Below, one piece after another: positions 17,852 through 27,284 of a stretch of 64,000 nucleotides of DNA. The notes below the pieces were generated by a model that was not told where the DNA came from, ran no database searches, and saw nothing but the letters and a program-made list of their open reading frames with translations. The position numbers and the translations under genes are program-made. The stretch comes from CAJXQU01 sp965223825 (GTDB lineage Bacteria > Pseudomonadota > Gammaproteobacteria > CAJXQU01): positions 2,418,001 to 2,482,000 of the forward strand of contig OZ245018.1 in the NCBI GenBank assembly GCA_965223825.1, in the 5' to 3' direction. Each line of letters starts with the position of its first letter. Within the stretch, counting starts at the first letter, position 1.

Positions 17852-18769
17852 ATGACAATTTTAAAACGAATAAAAAATAAAGGCTTTAGTATGATTGAGC
17901 TGGTGATCGCGATAAGTGTCTCTGCGATCATCACTGTGGTTCTAGCGGAGATCATTAGTCGCCCGATCGTCGCATATGCAAACTTATCACTTCGTGCTCA
18001 GTTAACCGATAGCGCGACATTAGCTATGCGCCATATGAGAAAGGAGATCAGCCAATCCCTTCCAAATAGTGTACGTGTTGGCTGTAGTGGTGAATGCATT
18101 GAATTTCTACACGTAAAAGATAAAGGTATTTATCGCGCACTCGCACCCGGCAACTTTCTCTCTTTTGATCCACTAGCCTTAGATAGAGATTTTGAATCCA
18201 TTGGAGGTTTAATTGATTTGTCTGGAATTCGTATTGGTATCAATAGTACCGATTGTATTAATAATTTAGCTGACTGTCTTGTGATCAATAATAGAGGGGT
18301 ATTGGGCTATAACGGTTACGCACATAACACACTTGCGACGATTTTAGGCGTAAGTTTAGTTTCAAATACGATCGACTTTGCATTTAATACAAGTCAACTG
18401 ATTTTCCCAATATTACCATTACTGCCTGTATCTTCATTACTTGACCAAACGTTTTACATTGTTGATACGCCAACCTCGTTCATTTGCAATACTGGTTCAG
18501 ATGAAACGTTACGTCGTTACCGTGGCTATCCCATTTTACTCAATCAAACGAGTGTTGATTCGCACGCAGAGCTATTAGCCTTTGCAGGAACAACAACCGA
18601 TTTAGTCGTAAATCAAGTTACCCGTTGTAAATTTCAATATACACCCGGCTCCATCATTGATAGCGGCCTCGTCACCGTCGAGTTAGAAATCAGTGAAACG
18701 GACTTACCATCCGGTCACACAGAATCAATTACTTTAGTTGAACAAATTATCGTAGGGGGTCTACTATGA
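17852..18769 (+). CDS. mshO: MSHA minor prepilin MshO
   Basis: 305 residues. The leader ends KNKG before FSMIELVIAISVSAIITVVLAEII, with Glu at +5. The long extracellular domain with ATLAMRHMRKEISQSLPNSVRVGCSG resembles MshO and GspJ/PilW-type minor pilins, which are the longest of each set. Its length and place in the A-C-D-O-P order support the name. It overlaps mshP by four bases (ATGA). Confidence 0.78.
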   Translation: MTILKRIKNKGFSMIELVIAISVSAIITVVLAEIISRPIVAYANLSLRAQLTDSATLAMRHMRKEISQSLPNSVRVGCSGECIEFLHVKDKGIYRALAPGNFLSFDPLALDRDFESIGGLIDLSGIRIGINSTDCINNLADCLVINNRGVLGYNGYAHNTLATILGVSLVSNTIDFAFNTSQLIFPILPLLPVSSLLDQTFYIVDTPTSFICNTGSDETLRRYRGYPILLNQTSVDSHAELLAFAGTTTDLVVNQVTRCKFQYTPGSIIDSGLVTVELEISETDLPSGHTESITLVEQIIVGGLL

Positions 18770-19206
18770 TAAGTAGAATGAAAAACCAGAAAGGGATCTC
18801 CATTATTGGATGTATTTTTATTCTTATGGTGTTATCTGCTATTGGCGTGTACCTCCAGTCAATCAATACAATGCAACAAACAGGTTCAACCCAAACATTG
18901 CAAAAAAAACGTACTGATTACGCATTGAAGAGTGGTGAAGAATGGGTGAAGTGGAAAATATTAACGGGAGGTGGGGTTTTATTTCCCGCTAACTTATGCC
19001 CATCTTTAGGATCAACATTAAGCATCGATGGAATTGATGTTGGCATTACAGCCTGTGTACGAACTGATTTTATTGCAGGTTTAAATCTCTTACCAATCTT
19101 TACTGTTACCTTGGATGCAAGAACACAGAGTAATACGCTGGGGGATCTTAATTTCAGTTCAGTTACCAGAACTCTCGATATCCGAGGTAATTTATTACCG
19201 CTTTAA
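18766..19206 (+). CDS. mshP: MSHA biogenesis protein MshP
   Basis: 146 residues. The leader MISRMKNQKG precedes ISIIGCIFILMVLSAIGVYLQSI; the +5 residue is Gly rather than Glu, as in PilX/MshP-type proteins, which are thought to cap the minor-pilin complex. The rest is a short variable domain. It ends the operon; mshQ, which often follows in vibrios, is absent. The next gene is on the opposite strand and its restored end lies only 6 bases beyond. Confidence 0.72.
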   Translation: MISRMKNQKGISIIGCIFILMVLSAIGVYLQSINTMQQTGSTQTLQKKRTDYALKSGEEWVKWKILTGGGVLFPANLCPSLGSTLSIDGIDVGITACVRTDFIAGLNLLPIFTVTLDARTQSNTLGDLNFSSVTRTLDIRGNLLPL

Positions 19207-19258
19207 CCTTATCAGACTGCTCGCGCAAAGCGTTGACTAATTTCGACTAACCTATCCA

Positions 19259-20506
19259 TCAACACGTTTGCGTTGTACGGTTTATATGCATCTGACAAGG
19301 TAATGACGCCCACTCACTCATCGGCGCGTCCAGTTTTATGACAACGGTTTTTGTAATACTGGTAATGGTTGCCGTACGTGGCTTATCTTGTAACCAGGCA
19401 ATTTCACCAAAACAATCACCATCGCTTAACGTTGCTAGCTCACGATTCATACGTGTAACAGAAACATGGCCGTTGATAATAATAAACAAACTTTTATCAT
19501 TATCCCCTTCACTGAAAATCACTTGGCCTGGGTTAAACTTCACCCATTCACCTTCATCGATAAACTCTTCAATTTCATCCTCAGAAAATGACGAGAAATA
19601 TTTTAACCGAGAAAGAACCTCAATCTTTTCTTCATCATTTAAATCCGATCCATACGTATCAATTTCATCTTCAATCTTCGCTAGGCGATCCGCGAATTCC
19701 GTGCCTGAAGCAAAACGATCAGTCGGTTTTTTTTGCAATGCTTGATCAAGAAAGACTTGTAAAGATGAAGGCAAATCTTTACGAAAAACATTTAACTTCG
19801 GTGGTTCTTCATCGATAATATTTTTAAATAACGCAGGCATGCTTTTCGCGTGAAAAGGATGAACGCCAGTCAATAATTCAAATAAGACAACACCTAAGGA
19901 AAACAGATCAGTCTGATAAGTGATCTTGCCACCACCGGCTTGTTCTGGTGACATGTATAATGGCGATCCGAACCCTTTTACGGCTGCTGTCCCATCCGTT
20001 TTAGTTCGAACAGCAATCCCAAAATCTGCAACCTTAATATCACCACCTTTCGTTAGCAGTAAGTTTGCAGGTTTAATATCTCGATGTGTAATGCCTTTAC
20101 CATGCGCATAATGTAAAGCATGCGCCGCTTGTCGAATGTAATGTAAAAGCTGTTTTAGGGGTAATAAGTTATCTTGATTTTTAAAACTTCTAAGCGTGTC
20201 TGCATCTTCGACATATTCGATCGCAATATAGTCCTGACCATTTGCATCACCGGCTTCATAAACACGAATAATATTTGGATGATCAAGAATGCCTGCCGCT
20301 TTAGCTTCATTAAAAAACTGGCGATGATTATCCTGTGCAATAGAATCGTCGAGTAAAATATCACCGCTAGCAGAGTTTAAACTGACCTTGATCGCGACTT
20401 GTCGATCAACATAGGGATCGTGCCCAATGTAGACAATCCCCATTGCGCCTTTTCCGGCGACGCCAACAATCTCATATTTACCAATTCGATCAGGCAAATC
20501 ACTCAT
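19259..20506 (-). CDS. Ser/Thr protein kinase with C-terminal cyclic-nucleotide-binding domain (3' end frameshifted)
   Basis: 415 residues as read. The kinase domain has Gly-loop GKGAMG (18-23), Lys40, HRDIKPAN (141-148, an RD kinase) and DFG (161-163). From about residue 310 there is a cNMP-binding/Crp-type domain (FNPGQVIFSEGDNDKSLFII, then GDCFGEIAWL and PRTAT). The last few residues, after HINRT, look foreign. In the frame one base away, the DNA continues without a stop as NVLMDRLVEISQRFARAV to a stop at 19212, which fits the usual last helix of such domains. A one-base loss near 19270-19283 (or a sequencing error) therefore truncates the protein by about 20 residues. The start overlaps the upstream gene's stop (ATGA), so kinase and PilZ protein are coupled. 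Confidence 0.85.
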   Translation of the reverse strand: MSDLPDRIGKYEIVGVAGKGAMGIVYIGHDPYVDRQVAIKVSLNSASGDILLDDSIAQDNHRQFFNEAKAAGILDHPNIIRVYEAGDANGQDYIAIEYVEDADTLRSFKNQDNLLPLKQLLHYIRQAAHALHYAHGKGITHRDIKPANLLLTKGGDIKVADFGIAVRTKTDGTAAVKGFGSPLYMSPEQAGGGKITYQTDLFSLGVVLFELLTGVHPFHAKSMPALFKNIIDEEPPKLNVFRKDLPSSLQVFLDQALQKKPTDRFASGTEFADRLAKIEDEIDTYGSDLNDEEKIEVLSRLKYFSSFSEDEIEEFIDEGEWVKFNPGQVIFSEGDNDKSLFIIINGHVSVTRMNRELATLSDGDCFGEIAWLQDKPRTATITSITKTVVIKLDAPMSEWASLPCQMHINRTTQTC

Positions 20507-23500
20507 GCACTAACCTCAATCACTTCCTGTTGAATTTGTGTCAAGTCACCTACGTTATTCGTTGAAAGGTAGTCAAAGGAAATAGGTGATAATGTTTCAC
20601 AAACCTCTTCAGAAATGAGCATCGGAATAATACTTTGTTTATCCATCATATGTGCAATATCATTAATCGATTTAACAAGGCCTAAAACTATCTCATCATC
20701 AGCCAGTTTCTTAACGAGGCTAGTGTCAATACCAACATACTGTACTGGCAATTTCATCGCATCGTGGCCCGTGTCATCCTGACCAAAATCGCCTAAGCAA
20801 AAGCGACAACCAAACTCTTTCAGTGTTCGCACAAAACGTAACGCATTTTTGTTTTCTTTATTCAATGCTGATGTTGGTATTGAAAAGCAGACTTTTCCCG
20901 GAATCACGTTGCTAGAATTAAATTCCTCTAATACATAATCAAGCATACTTTTGTGATTAATACTGTCATTACTAAGATTCAATATACAACCAGAGACTGA
21001 ACGTAATGTTTTACGGTTATCACTTAACCACGTCATTGCAGCTGTAAAATAATTTTTCTCATATGCAATGATGCGTTTAGCATCCTTACATTTTTTTAAA
21101 TAACGATCAGGTGTGGCGAGGTTCTTATCGCTTTCTTCTCGAGCCACAAATAAGTGCATTAGCGGTTTACTATCTTGAGCGGCCTTTGCTTGATAAGTCT
21201 GATGATATAATGGTGGAATTTCGCCTTCTTCAGAGTAATCCTCTAGCCATAATTCCCAATCAAATGTGCTATGCGATGCTGAAACCTCTGGATCATCACT
21301 TTCATAAAAAGTGGCTTGATTCTCACCTTGTGATTTTGACTGCTCAGCGGCACGCTTTACTTGTTCGATAATTTCATCAACTGTCGCTGACTCTGATCGA
21401 ATAAAGTTAATACCCATTGAAACATGGATCGGATGATTCACCTCATTCATAACAAATGGTGCATCTTCTAACGACTTTAAGATCATTTCTGAAAGTATCA
21501 AACTCCCTTCCAGATTCGCAAACTCCCACGAAATACTCATGCCGGTTTCACCCATCATTGCGAGTGGCTGATCATCTTCAAGAGTATTTTTTATTGTGGT
21601 GCTAACGTGTTTTAAATAATCTAACTTCAGTTCATCTACTATATTTTCAACATCAGTTTCAATATAAATCAACCCATGCTCAACCATGTCACTTTTCGCA
21701 TTTTCGAGTAGATCAGCAAGATTAGAATAAAAACGATCTTCTTTCCAAATACCCAGTTCTTGATCAATTTCCAGCGTTTGTTTTACTTCATCGTAAGCAT
21801 CAAATAAACCTGACACGACAGCCTGATCAAATAATGAATGATCACGTGTTTGTTCTAACTCAGCCGAACCTTTTAACATACGTACGGCTAACTCACGAAG
21901 CGTCATTTTCGCTGCTTTCTTACCGTCACTGTCAGCAAAAACAAAATCATTTCCATCCTTCGCTTTCCAAGCCAGTGTCAACCTTTCTTTTTCACCATTA
22001 CCACGATCAACGAGTAAGCTCTCTCCCTGTAAAATACTTTCGGCTTTTTTCTGCCAGATCATCCATTCTGGATTACTTAATAATTGCTGTCCTGAAGCAC
22101 TATTATCAATTTGGTCTTTACGTCTATGATCAGCAATAAACGTCTCTTCTAGATCGCACTCTTTTGCAATCTCCACTAATTTCTCTTGATGGGTTTGTTT
22201 TTGCGATTCAAGCAATTGATCAAACTGTTGATTAACATTTTCAAGTACATGCGCGGGTAGTTCATCCATGCTTAGTACTTTCTTCATCAGATCGTTAATG
22301 GCGGGTCGCAGCTGTTCTGATTCGTTCGCGCCATGCCGGTCGAGTTGATCGAGGGTATTAATTATGGAACGAAGGGGATTCGCTGTACGTCTGGTTAATC
22401 CTTCTTCACTCACAGCTTGTTTAAAAAGCAATGATTGTAATCGTTGTAAATCTTGCCTACCGATACCGGTAAGTTGTTCGTCTTGTTGGAAATAATTCAA
22501 CATATTCCCAGCTAAATTCACACTTTGTTGGTGCTTTGGTGTTAGTCGTAAATTCTGACTTTGCAGAAGCGACCCGATACGATTTTGCATATCAAAAATC
22601 GTTTCTGCACTTTCAAGATTCTGTTGATCTTCTCTTTGTAGATTATTCAATAATTGAAATAACTCTTGCCCATTTACCGTCCGCTCAAGCCCACCACCTT
22701 GTCCTCCAAACCCACTATCCAGCTGAGGGAATTGTCCAACACTTCCTGTATTTGATGAATAATACGACGGACTTTTTGCGGAAGCAGAAATGCTTTCTTG
22801 TAATGCCATCAGTGATTGCGCAATGTCTTGTCCGTAAACGCCTGCTGATTGTCCTGATTGCGGATAAGGATGTCCGTTATGATGCGATCCGTGCGGACTT
22901 GTGACCACTGGACGTTCATGATTAGCTTGACCGTATTGTGTGTGTTGCCATGCTGATCCAACAGGGTATTGTTGATCCTTCGCCTGTGGCATCTGCCCTG
23001 GGATAGGGTATGGTCGAGGATGAACAGACTCTTGTTTAAACGCATTTTTATCCGGTGTTGATTCGAGTGGTTCATCACCAGCAAATGCTTCATAAAAACG
23101 AATTAACTCAGGAATGAGTGCCACATTCATCTGCTTATAACTCAAGCCTAACGCTTTATGCTCAAAGCCAAGATGCTGAAAATAATCATCAATCGTTCGG
23201 CATAGACGTGAAACACCGATCGGGCTTGTACTCTGATCAAATTGTGAGCTGTAGACGGTCGATAAGCGTTTTGTCACGCGGTACAACAAGATTCGATTAT
23301 TCGCTTCCGCATCTGAAATGACGCCGTTTAAAATTAAGTATGATTCAAACTCTTGTTCATCAACGAGACTTAATGAATTGCTTGAGACGGCTTCATCGAC
23401 GGTTTTTTCCCAAGCGAGTGATGATTGGTGTGTAAGCTGCCCTTGGATTGCACGTAAAATGGCATCATTTGCATTGTCGATTTTCCCTTTCAACAATTCA

Positions 23501-24072
23501 CTCGCATTGAAATAGTCGAATTTATCTTTTTCGTCGGAAATTTCTTTCGTTTCAGTAATGAATGCGTGATCAACTTGCTTCAGATAAGCGATCAGAATCG
23601 TCGATAAACTCGTTAACAAGCTGGATTTGTCGTTTGATGACTTTTCTACACTACTCGCGTCGGATGCTTGACTCTCTTTCAATTTTTTTGAGGCCGCTTC
23701 AGTCTGAGCTTTGACTTTTGCTTGTGAGATTTGCGCAATCTTATGCAGCAGCATTAATGCTTCTTTGTCAGGATTAACAAATGCGACACCTAAGCCACCG
23801 TTGTATTTCGTTATTACCTTAATCTCGATCGCGCTCTGCAGGATGTCTCCCTGCTTCACTTTTACCTTAAATTCAACACTAAAAACCTGGCCAATGCATT
23901 TATCATCTTGATTTTGATGACTTTCATCAGGCCATGAGAGAAATAAACCACCTGGACAAAAATCACGAATAACACATTGCTGGTTTTCCAGCTGTCCACC
24001 ACGCAAGGTTGCCCTGAGGCTCATAGGCACTCTAGGAAAGCGGCGCCTCTCATGGTTGTTTGATGTGTTCAT
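20503..24072 (-). CDS. PilZ - DUF1631 - degenerate GGDEF/EAL protein
   Basis: 1189 residues. Residues ~9-110 are a PilZ domain (RRRFPRVPMSLRATL and DFCPGGLFL, the RxxxR and D-x-S/C-x-x-G elements that bind cyclic di-GMP). Residues ~165-790 match DUF1631, including the closing LAWKAKDGNDFVFADSDGKK region; a Pro/Gln/His-rich linker lies around 345-450. Residues ~840-965 look like a diguanylate cyclase fold without a GGDEF motif. The last ~230 residues resemble an EAL domain but lack EAL, and the usual DDFG reads LGDFGQDD. Both catalytic domains therefore look inactive and probably serve as sensors or binding modules. The gene is coupled to the downstream kinase and lies beside the MSHA operon, suggesting control of surface attachment. 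Confidence 0.75.
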   Translation of the reverse strand: MNTSNNHERRRFPRVPMSLRATLRGGQLENQQCVIRDFCPGGLFLSWPDESHQNQDDKCIGQVFSVEFKVKVKQGDILQSAIEIKVITKYNGGLGVAFVNPDKEALMLLHKIAQISQAKVKAQTEAASKKLKESQASDASSVEKSSNDKSSLLTSLSTILIAYLKQVDHAFITETKEISDEKDKFDYFNASELLKGKIDNANDAILRAIQGQLTHQSSLAWEKTVDEAVSSNSLSLVDEQEFESYLILNGVISDAEANNRILLYRVTKRLSTVYSSQFDQSTSPIGVSRLCRTIDDYFQHLGFEHKALGLSYKQMNVALIPELIRFYEAFAGDEPLESTPDKNAFKQESVHPRPYPIPGQMPQAKDQQYPVGSAWQHTQYGQANHERPVVTSPHGSHHNGHPYPQSGQSAGVYGQDIAQSLMALQESISASAKSPSYYSSNTGSVGQFPQLDSGFGGQGGGLERTVNGQELFQLLNNLQREDQQNLESAETIFDMQNRIGSLLQSQNLRLTPKHQQSVNLAGNMLNYFQQDEQLTGIGRQDLQRLQSLLFKQAVSEEGLTRRTANPLRSIINTLDQLDRHGANESEQLRPAINDLMKKVLSMDELPAHVLENVNQQFDQLLESQKQTHQEKLVEIAKECDLEETFIADHRRKDQIDNSASGQQLLSNPEWMIWQKKAESILQGESLLVDRGNGEKERLTLAWKAKDGNDFVFADSDGKKAAKMTLRELAVRMLKGSAELEQTRDHSLFDQAVVSGLFDAYDEVKQTLEIDQELGIWKEDRFYSNLADLLENAKSDMVEHGLIYIETDVENIVDELKLDYLKHVSTTIKNTLEDDQPLAMMGETGMSISWEFANLEGSLILSEMILKSLEDAPFVMNEVNHPIHVSMGINFIRSESATVDEIIEQVKRAAEQSKSQGENQATFYESDDPEVSASHSTFDWELWLEDYSEEGEIPPLYHQTYQAKAAQDSKPLMHLFVAREESDKNLATPDRYLKKCKDAKRIIAYEKNYFTAAMTWLSDNRKTLRSVSGCILNLSNDSINHKSMLDYVLEEFNSSNVIPGKVCFSIPTSALNKENKNALRFVRTLKEFGCRFCLGDFGQDDTGHDAMKLPVQYVGIDTSLVKKLADDEIVLGLVKSINDIAHMMDKQSIIPMLISEEVCETLSPISFDYLSTNNVGDLTQIQQEVIEVSA

Positions 24073-24202
24073 TCTTTAGATTTGTCGTTTGCAGTCTTAT
24101 TTATAATTACGTTCTGCAGTTAACTATTCAAAGTTCATGCCATTTGAATTTAATGATCTAACGCACGGCAATGGCGTGTATTTTGATTTGTGCAGAGTTG
24201 CC

Positions 24203-24231
24203 TTTTGCCCTTTCAGGAGGAAAGGGCAAAA
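24203..24231 (-). terminator. Hairpin after the nucleotide-transporter-like gene
   Basis: TTTTGCCCTTTC (24203-24214) pairs perfectly with GAAAGGGCAAAA (24220-24231) around a 5-base loop. It lies 11 bases beyond the stop of the minus-strand gene ending at 24242. The arms carry T-runs on either strand but no extra tract follows. Confidence 0.55.
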
Positions 24232-24241
24232 TCGTTGTAAT

Positions 24242-25480
24242 TTACGCTGGCAGCGTTTGGATAACTAAGCGATGCTCACGCGCAAGCTGGAAGATTGCAA
24301 ACAGCCAGATCAAGCAAACCAACATGGTTAACCAGCTTAATCCCACCGTGGAAATCGCAGGATTGATCCATTGCGTTAGCAGCAGGATCAGTAGCGAACC
24401 GACGACTTTAAACAGGCGATATCCAAACATATCGATCCATGCTTTGGCTTGGTAAATTTTGACAGTGTCTATCGGCACGTAGAGTAATTCGCGGGATGCA
24501 CGGTTGATCGAGTATGACATTGCGCGATCACAAACCTTCATCATTTGCGCTGACAGCATGCTCGGCGTGAGATAAAAATGCCATGTGCTGATCATCAGAA
24601 GAAGGGGTTGCACAGTCAGTCCTGCTACGACGCCTAATTGTCGGTGAATTAAGGGTGTAAGAAATAAATTAACACCAATGGAGATCATGCCGAGCATGGC
24701 AAAGAAACCGGAAAGAAAACTCGTTCGCTCATTCAGATCAGAATATTGATGTTCAACCATATCCATAAATTTGAATTCCACGATCGGCGCGGCAATTTGC
24801 GCTAACATCAACGTGACAGCAATCAGCATTAAGTAACGATTTTTTACTAGCGAACTCCAACCTTCAGATAAGCTGGGGACGGCCTGTTTTTCTGTATTCT
24901 CCTGATAGATTCCGACCCGTGCAAAAAACAAGTTAATCAAGACCAAGATGAGTAAAATGCCAGCCGCAACGATGAGCAGATCTGCCGTTCCGAATGACGT
25001 TGACTCCAACCATTGCTGCGCAAGTTTTCCACCGAAAACTCCTCCCAGCAAACCACCAGTTCCAACGACGCCATACCAACGCTTCCCATCGCTGTAGCGA
25101 TAAATTGAATTTGTCAGACTCCAGAACTGCTCCACCAACACAACACTAAAAATGTCGACGAAGATGTAGAAAGCGACTGATGTCCACCAACTTTCGGCCT
25201 CGAGAAGAAAACGAAAGCCGATCAGCATGATCATAAATAGAAATAACGTGCTGATGACGATATTGAACCGGCTCCAACGCTTGATCAGTCGTTGATAATA
25301 ACCAATCAATAAACCAAGAATCACCGCCGTACAGATCCAAACATAAGGCAAGTTACTTGCCCCGAGATGTTCAATGAACAACGATCGGCTGGCCGGCTTA
25401 ATGTGGTAATAAGCCAGCAGGATAAAAAAGAAGTTTACGAACAGAATTAAAGCTCGCCAGAATAAATTCCTTGAATACAT
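24242..25480 (-). CDS. Multi-spanning transporter of the Npt1/Npt2 (ATP/ADP carrier-like) family
   Basis: About 412 residues from the ATG at 25480, chosen because GAGGG lies 6 bases upstream; a TTG four codons earlier is less likely. About 10-12 hydrophobic helices are visible. The segment VEQFWSLTNSIYRYSDGKRWYG followed by a Gly-rich GTGGLLGGVFGG helix is typical of the bacterial Npt/Tlc-like nucleotide transporter clan. True ATP/ADP exchangers occur in intracellular parasites; free-living bacteria carry shorter relatives of unknown substrate, and this protein belongs with them. No linked gene points to a substrate. Confidence 0.65.
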   Translation of the reverse strand: MYSRNLFWRALILFVNFFFILLAYYHIKPASRSLFIEHLGASNLPYVWICTAVILGLLIGYYQRLIKRWSRFNIVISTLFLFMIMLIGFRFLLEAESWWTSVAFYIFVDIFSVVLVEQFWSLTNSIYRYSDGKRWYGVVGTGGLLGGVFGGKLAQQWLESTSFGTADLLIVAAGILLILVLINLFFARVGIYQENTEKQAVPSLSEGWSSLVKNRYLMLIAVTLMLAQIAAPIVEFKFMDMVEHQYSDLNERTSFLSGFFAMLGMISIGVNLFLTPLIHRQLGVVAGLTVQPLLLMISTWHFYLTPSMLSAQMMKVCDRAMSYSINRASRELLYVPIDTVKIYQAKAWIDMFGYRLFKVVGSLLILLLTQWINPAISTVGLSWLTMLVCLIWLFAIFQLAREHRLVIQTLPA

Positions 25481-25784
25481 TTTGTCCCTCAATCGTGCGC
25501 GCCTGTCCCGTTATCTCTATTACGACTTGTAATTCGGCAATATTCATTGCCATATCAGTTCTTTATAAACGTCTATACTACTATACCAAGACCCAATTAC
25601 ATGTCATATTTACGAGCAATCTATCGTAATTTAAGAAAATTTTGTGTATTTTAACTAAATTGTAAAAATCAGCCGTCCAAGATACGTACTGGCTTACAAA
25701 TTCAAGGTAGAATACAAAGCAAGCTTCACGCCATGACGAGACTTTCAACCTGACCGCAACCAGTAAGAACGAGGTAGCAACTGA
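25481..25784. other. Divergent intergenic region
   Basis: 304 bases, A+T-rich, between divergent genes. It should hold promoters for both. A TATACTACTATA stretch and an A/T-rich block near 25620-25670 are visible, but no -35/-10 pair could be chosen with confidence. No gene is seen. Confidence 0.4.
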
Positions 25785-27176
25785 ATGCAGAGAAAATATC
25801 TCACACTGAGCCTTCTGACTGTGATATGTGTACCTTCGTCACTGTACTCTGCTGATAAAACACCCAAGCTTGAATCTCGCTTGAATGCGCCGCTGGTTCG
25901 CGCAGATCGCACTTTTAAAGTTATTCCTTTTGAGCCGTTAACGCAAAACCGTTTAAAAAGACAAAAACAGCTTGAAGTGAAAGCCCACCAAGGTAAAAGT
26001 TGGATTGAGTTTGTGATTAAAGATAACGACACACTTTATTCATTAGTTAGAGCATCGGGTTTGAGTTTAAAAGATCTCTTTGTAGTGCTTCACTCAGGCC
26101 CAGAGGCAGAAAACTTAAAGAATTTGAGACCAGGACACAAAATCCGAATTTACGCGGAAGACAGTGCCATATTGGAAGTTGTCCACCAACCCAATGTACA
26201 AAAAGAAGTACGATTCAAACGAAAAGCTAACAAATTCATCGCTCAAACACTGGTAGATGGTATTGCCGTTGCGAAAACCATTCCGCAAGATAAGTTTTCT
26301 TCGAAAACGTTCAGCGCTGCAAGACCGACACAATTTTTCAATTCGCCTCGCCTTTCACATTTTCCTATGCTCGCCTCGCAACATAACACTCAGTTGCAAC
26401 GTAAATTAGAACGCACCGTCGCTAATCTTCATTTAACCGATGAAGTTAAGCGCAAGAAACTCGCTATCGCTTTAGTTGATATAACCGAATTAGACCATCC
26501 TAAACTTGCGAGTCTGAATGGCGATGAGATGATGTACGCGGCGAGTTTGCCGAAGATAGCAATCTTACTCGGTGCATTCGTTGAAATTGAGCGTGGTCAG
26601 CTCGAATTGGATACTGCAAATCGTGACGCCTTAACGCAAATGATTCGTTTCTCATCTAATGAATCCGCCACACAAATGCTGAATAAAGTGGGGAATAAAC
26701 GATTGCAAGAAATTCTCATGTCTGATCGTTACAAACTTTACGATCCTAAGCACAATGGCGGTTTATGGGTCGGCAAAGAATATGGCAAGAGTCCGGCATT
26801 CGGTCGCGATCCATTACATAACCTCTCCCACGGTGCGACCGTTCTGCAAGCAGCACGTTTTTACTACATGCTTGAAACGGGACAACTTGTCTCATCTCAA
26901 CTGACGAATGAAATGAAGCAAATGTTGTCCGATCCAAAAATCAAACATAAATTTGTCAAAGGCTTACAAGATCGTCCGGGAAGTAAAATTTACAGAAAAT
27001 CCGGCACGTGGCGTCAGTGGCATGCTGATAGCGCGCTGGTTGAAGCAAATGGGTATAAATATATCGTGGTTGCGTTAGCTGAGGATTCACATGGTGGTCA
27101 GTGGCTTGCTGATATGATCGCACCTCTGCACGATCTGATCGTGCCTAACACCTACGCGCAATACACACCAAAGTAA
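25785..27176 (+). CDS. LysM/OapA-like domain plus beta-lactamase-fold serine hydrolase
   Basis: 463 residues with a signal peptide (LLTVICVPSS, cleavage near YSA). Residues ~74-125 (DNDTLYSLVRASGLSLKDLFV ending with a RPGHKIRIY strand) resemble the LysM-like domain of OapA and M23 murein hydrolases. Residues ~205-455 have a class A beta-lactamase fold: nucleophile S254 in SLPK (254-257), an SNE triplet (291-293) and K405-S-G. No glutamate equivalent to Glu166 is obvious, so hydrolysis of beta-lactams is doubtful. A peptidoglycan-directed carboxypeptidase, transpeptidase or esterase is more likely. Secreted and probably wall-associated. It is alone between a divergent transporter and convergent mucD. 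Confidence 0.72.
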   Translation: MQRKYLTLSLLTVICVPSSLYSADKTPKLESRLNAPLVRADRTFKVIPFEPLTQNRLKRQKQLEVKAHQGKSWIEFVIKDNDTLYSLVRASGLSLKDLFVVLHSGPEAENLKNLRPGHKIRIYAEDSAILEVVHQPNVQKEVRFKRKANKFIAQTLVDGIAVAKTIPQDKFSSKTFSAARPTQFFNSPRLSHFPMLASQHNTQLQRKLERTVANLHLTDEVKRKKLAIALVDITELDHPKLASLNGDEMMYAASLPKIAILLGAFVEIERGQLELDTANRDALTQMIRFSSNESATQMLNKVGNKRLQEILMSDRYKLYDPKHNGGLWVGKEYGKSPAFGRDPLHNLSHGATVLQAARFYYMLETGQLVSSQLTNEMKQMLSDPKIKHKFVKGLQDRPGSKIYRKSGTWRQWHADSALVEANGYKYIVVALAEDSHGGQWLADMIAPLHDLIVPNTYAQYTPK

Positions 27177-27284
27177 CTCCGCTTAATGAACATGTCGTGA
27201 TCAGGTTTTTCCCCGATCACCACATCAGCACGAATTCAGAAATTTCCCAACATTATCTCAATAAATTCAATAACCAGAAGAATT

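Noticed and set aside
25785..27176. Antibiotic-resistance beta-lactamase
   Set aside because: Fold motifs are present, but the general-base glutamate is not evident and a murein-binding-like domain is fused, so a wall enzyme is more likely.
27197..27220. Intrinsic terminator between the beta-lactamase-fold gene and mucD
   Set aside because: GTGATC/GATCAC forms only a 6-bp stem and no T-tract follows; it may be only another GATC-rich stretch.
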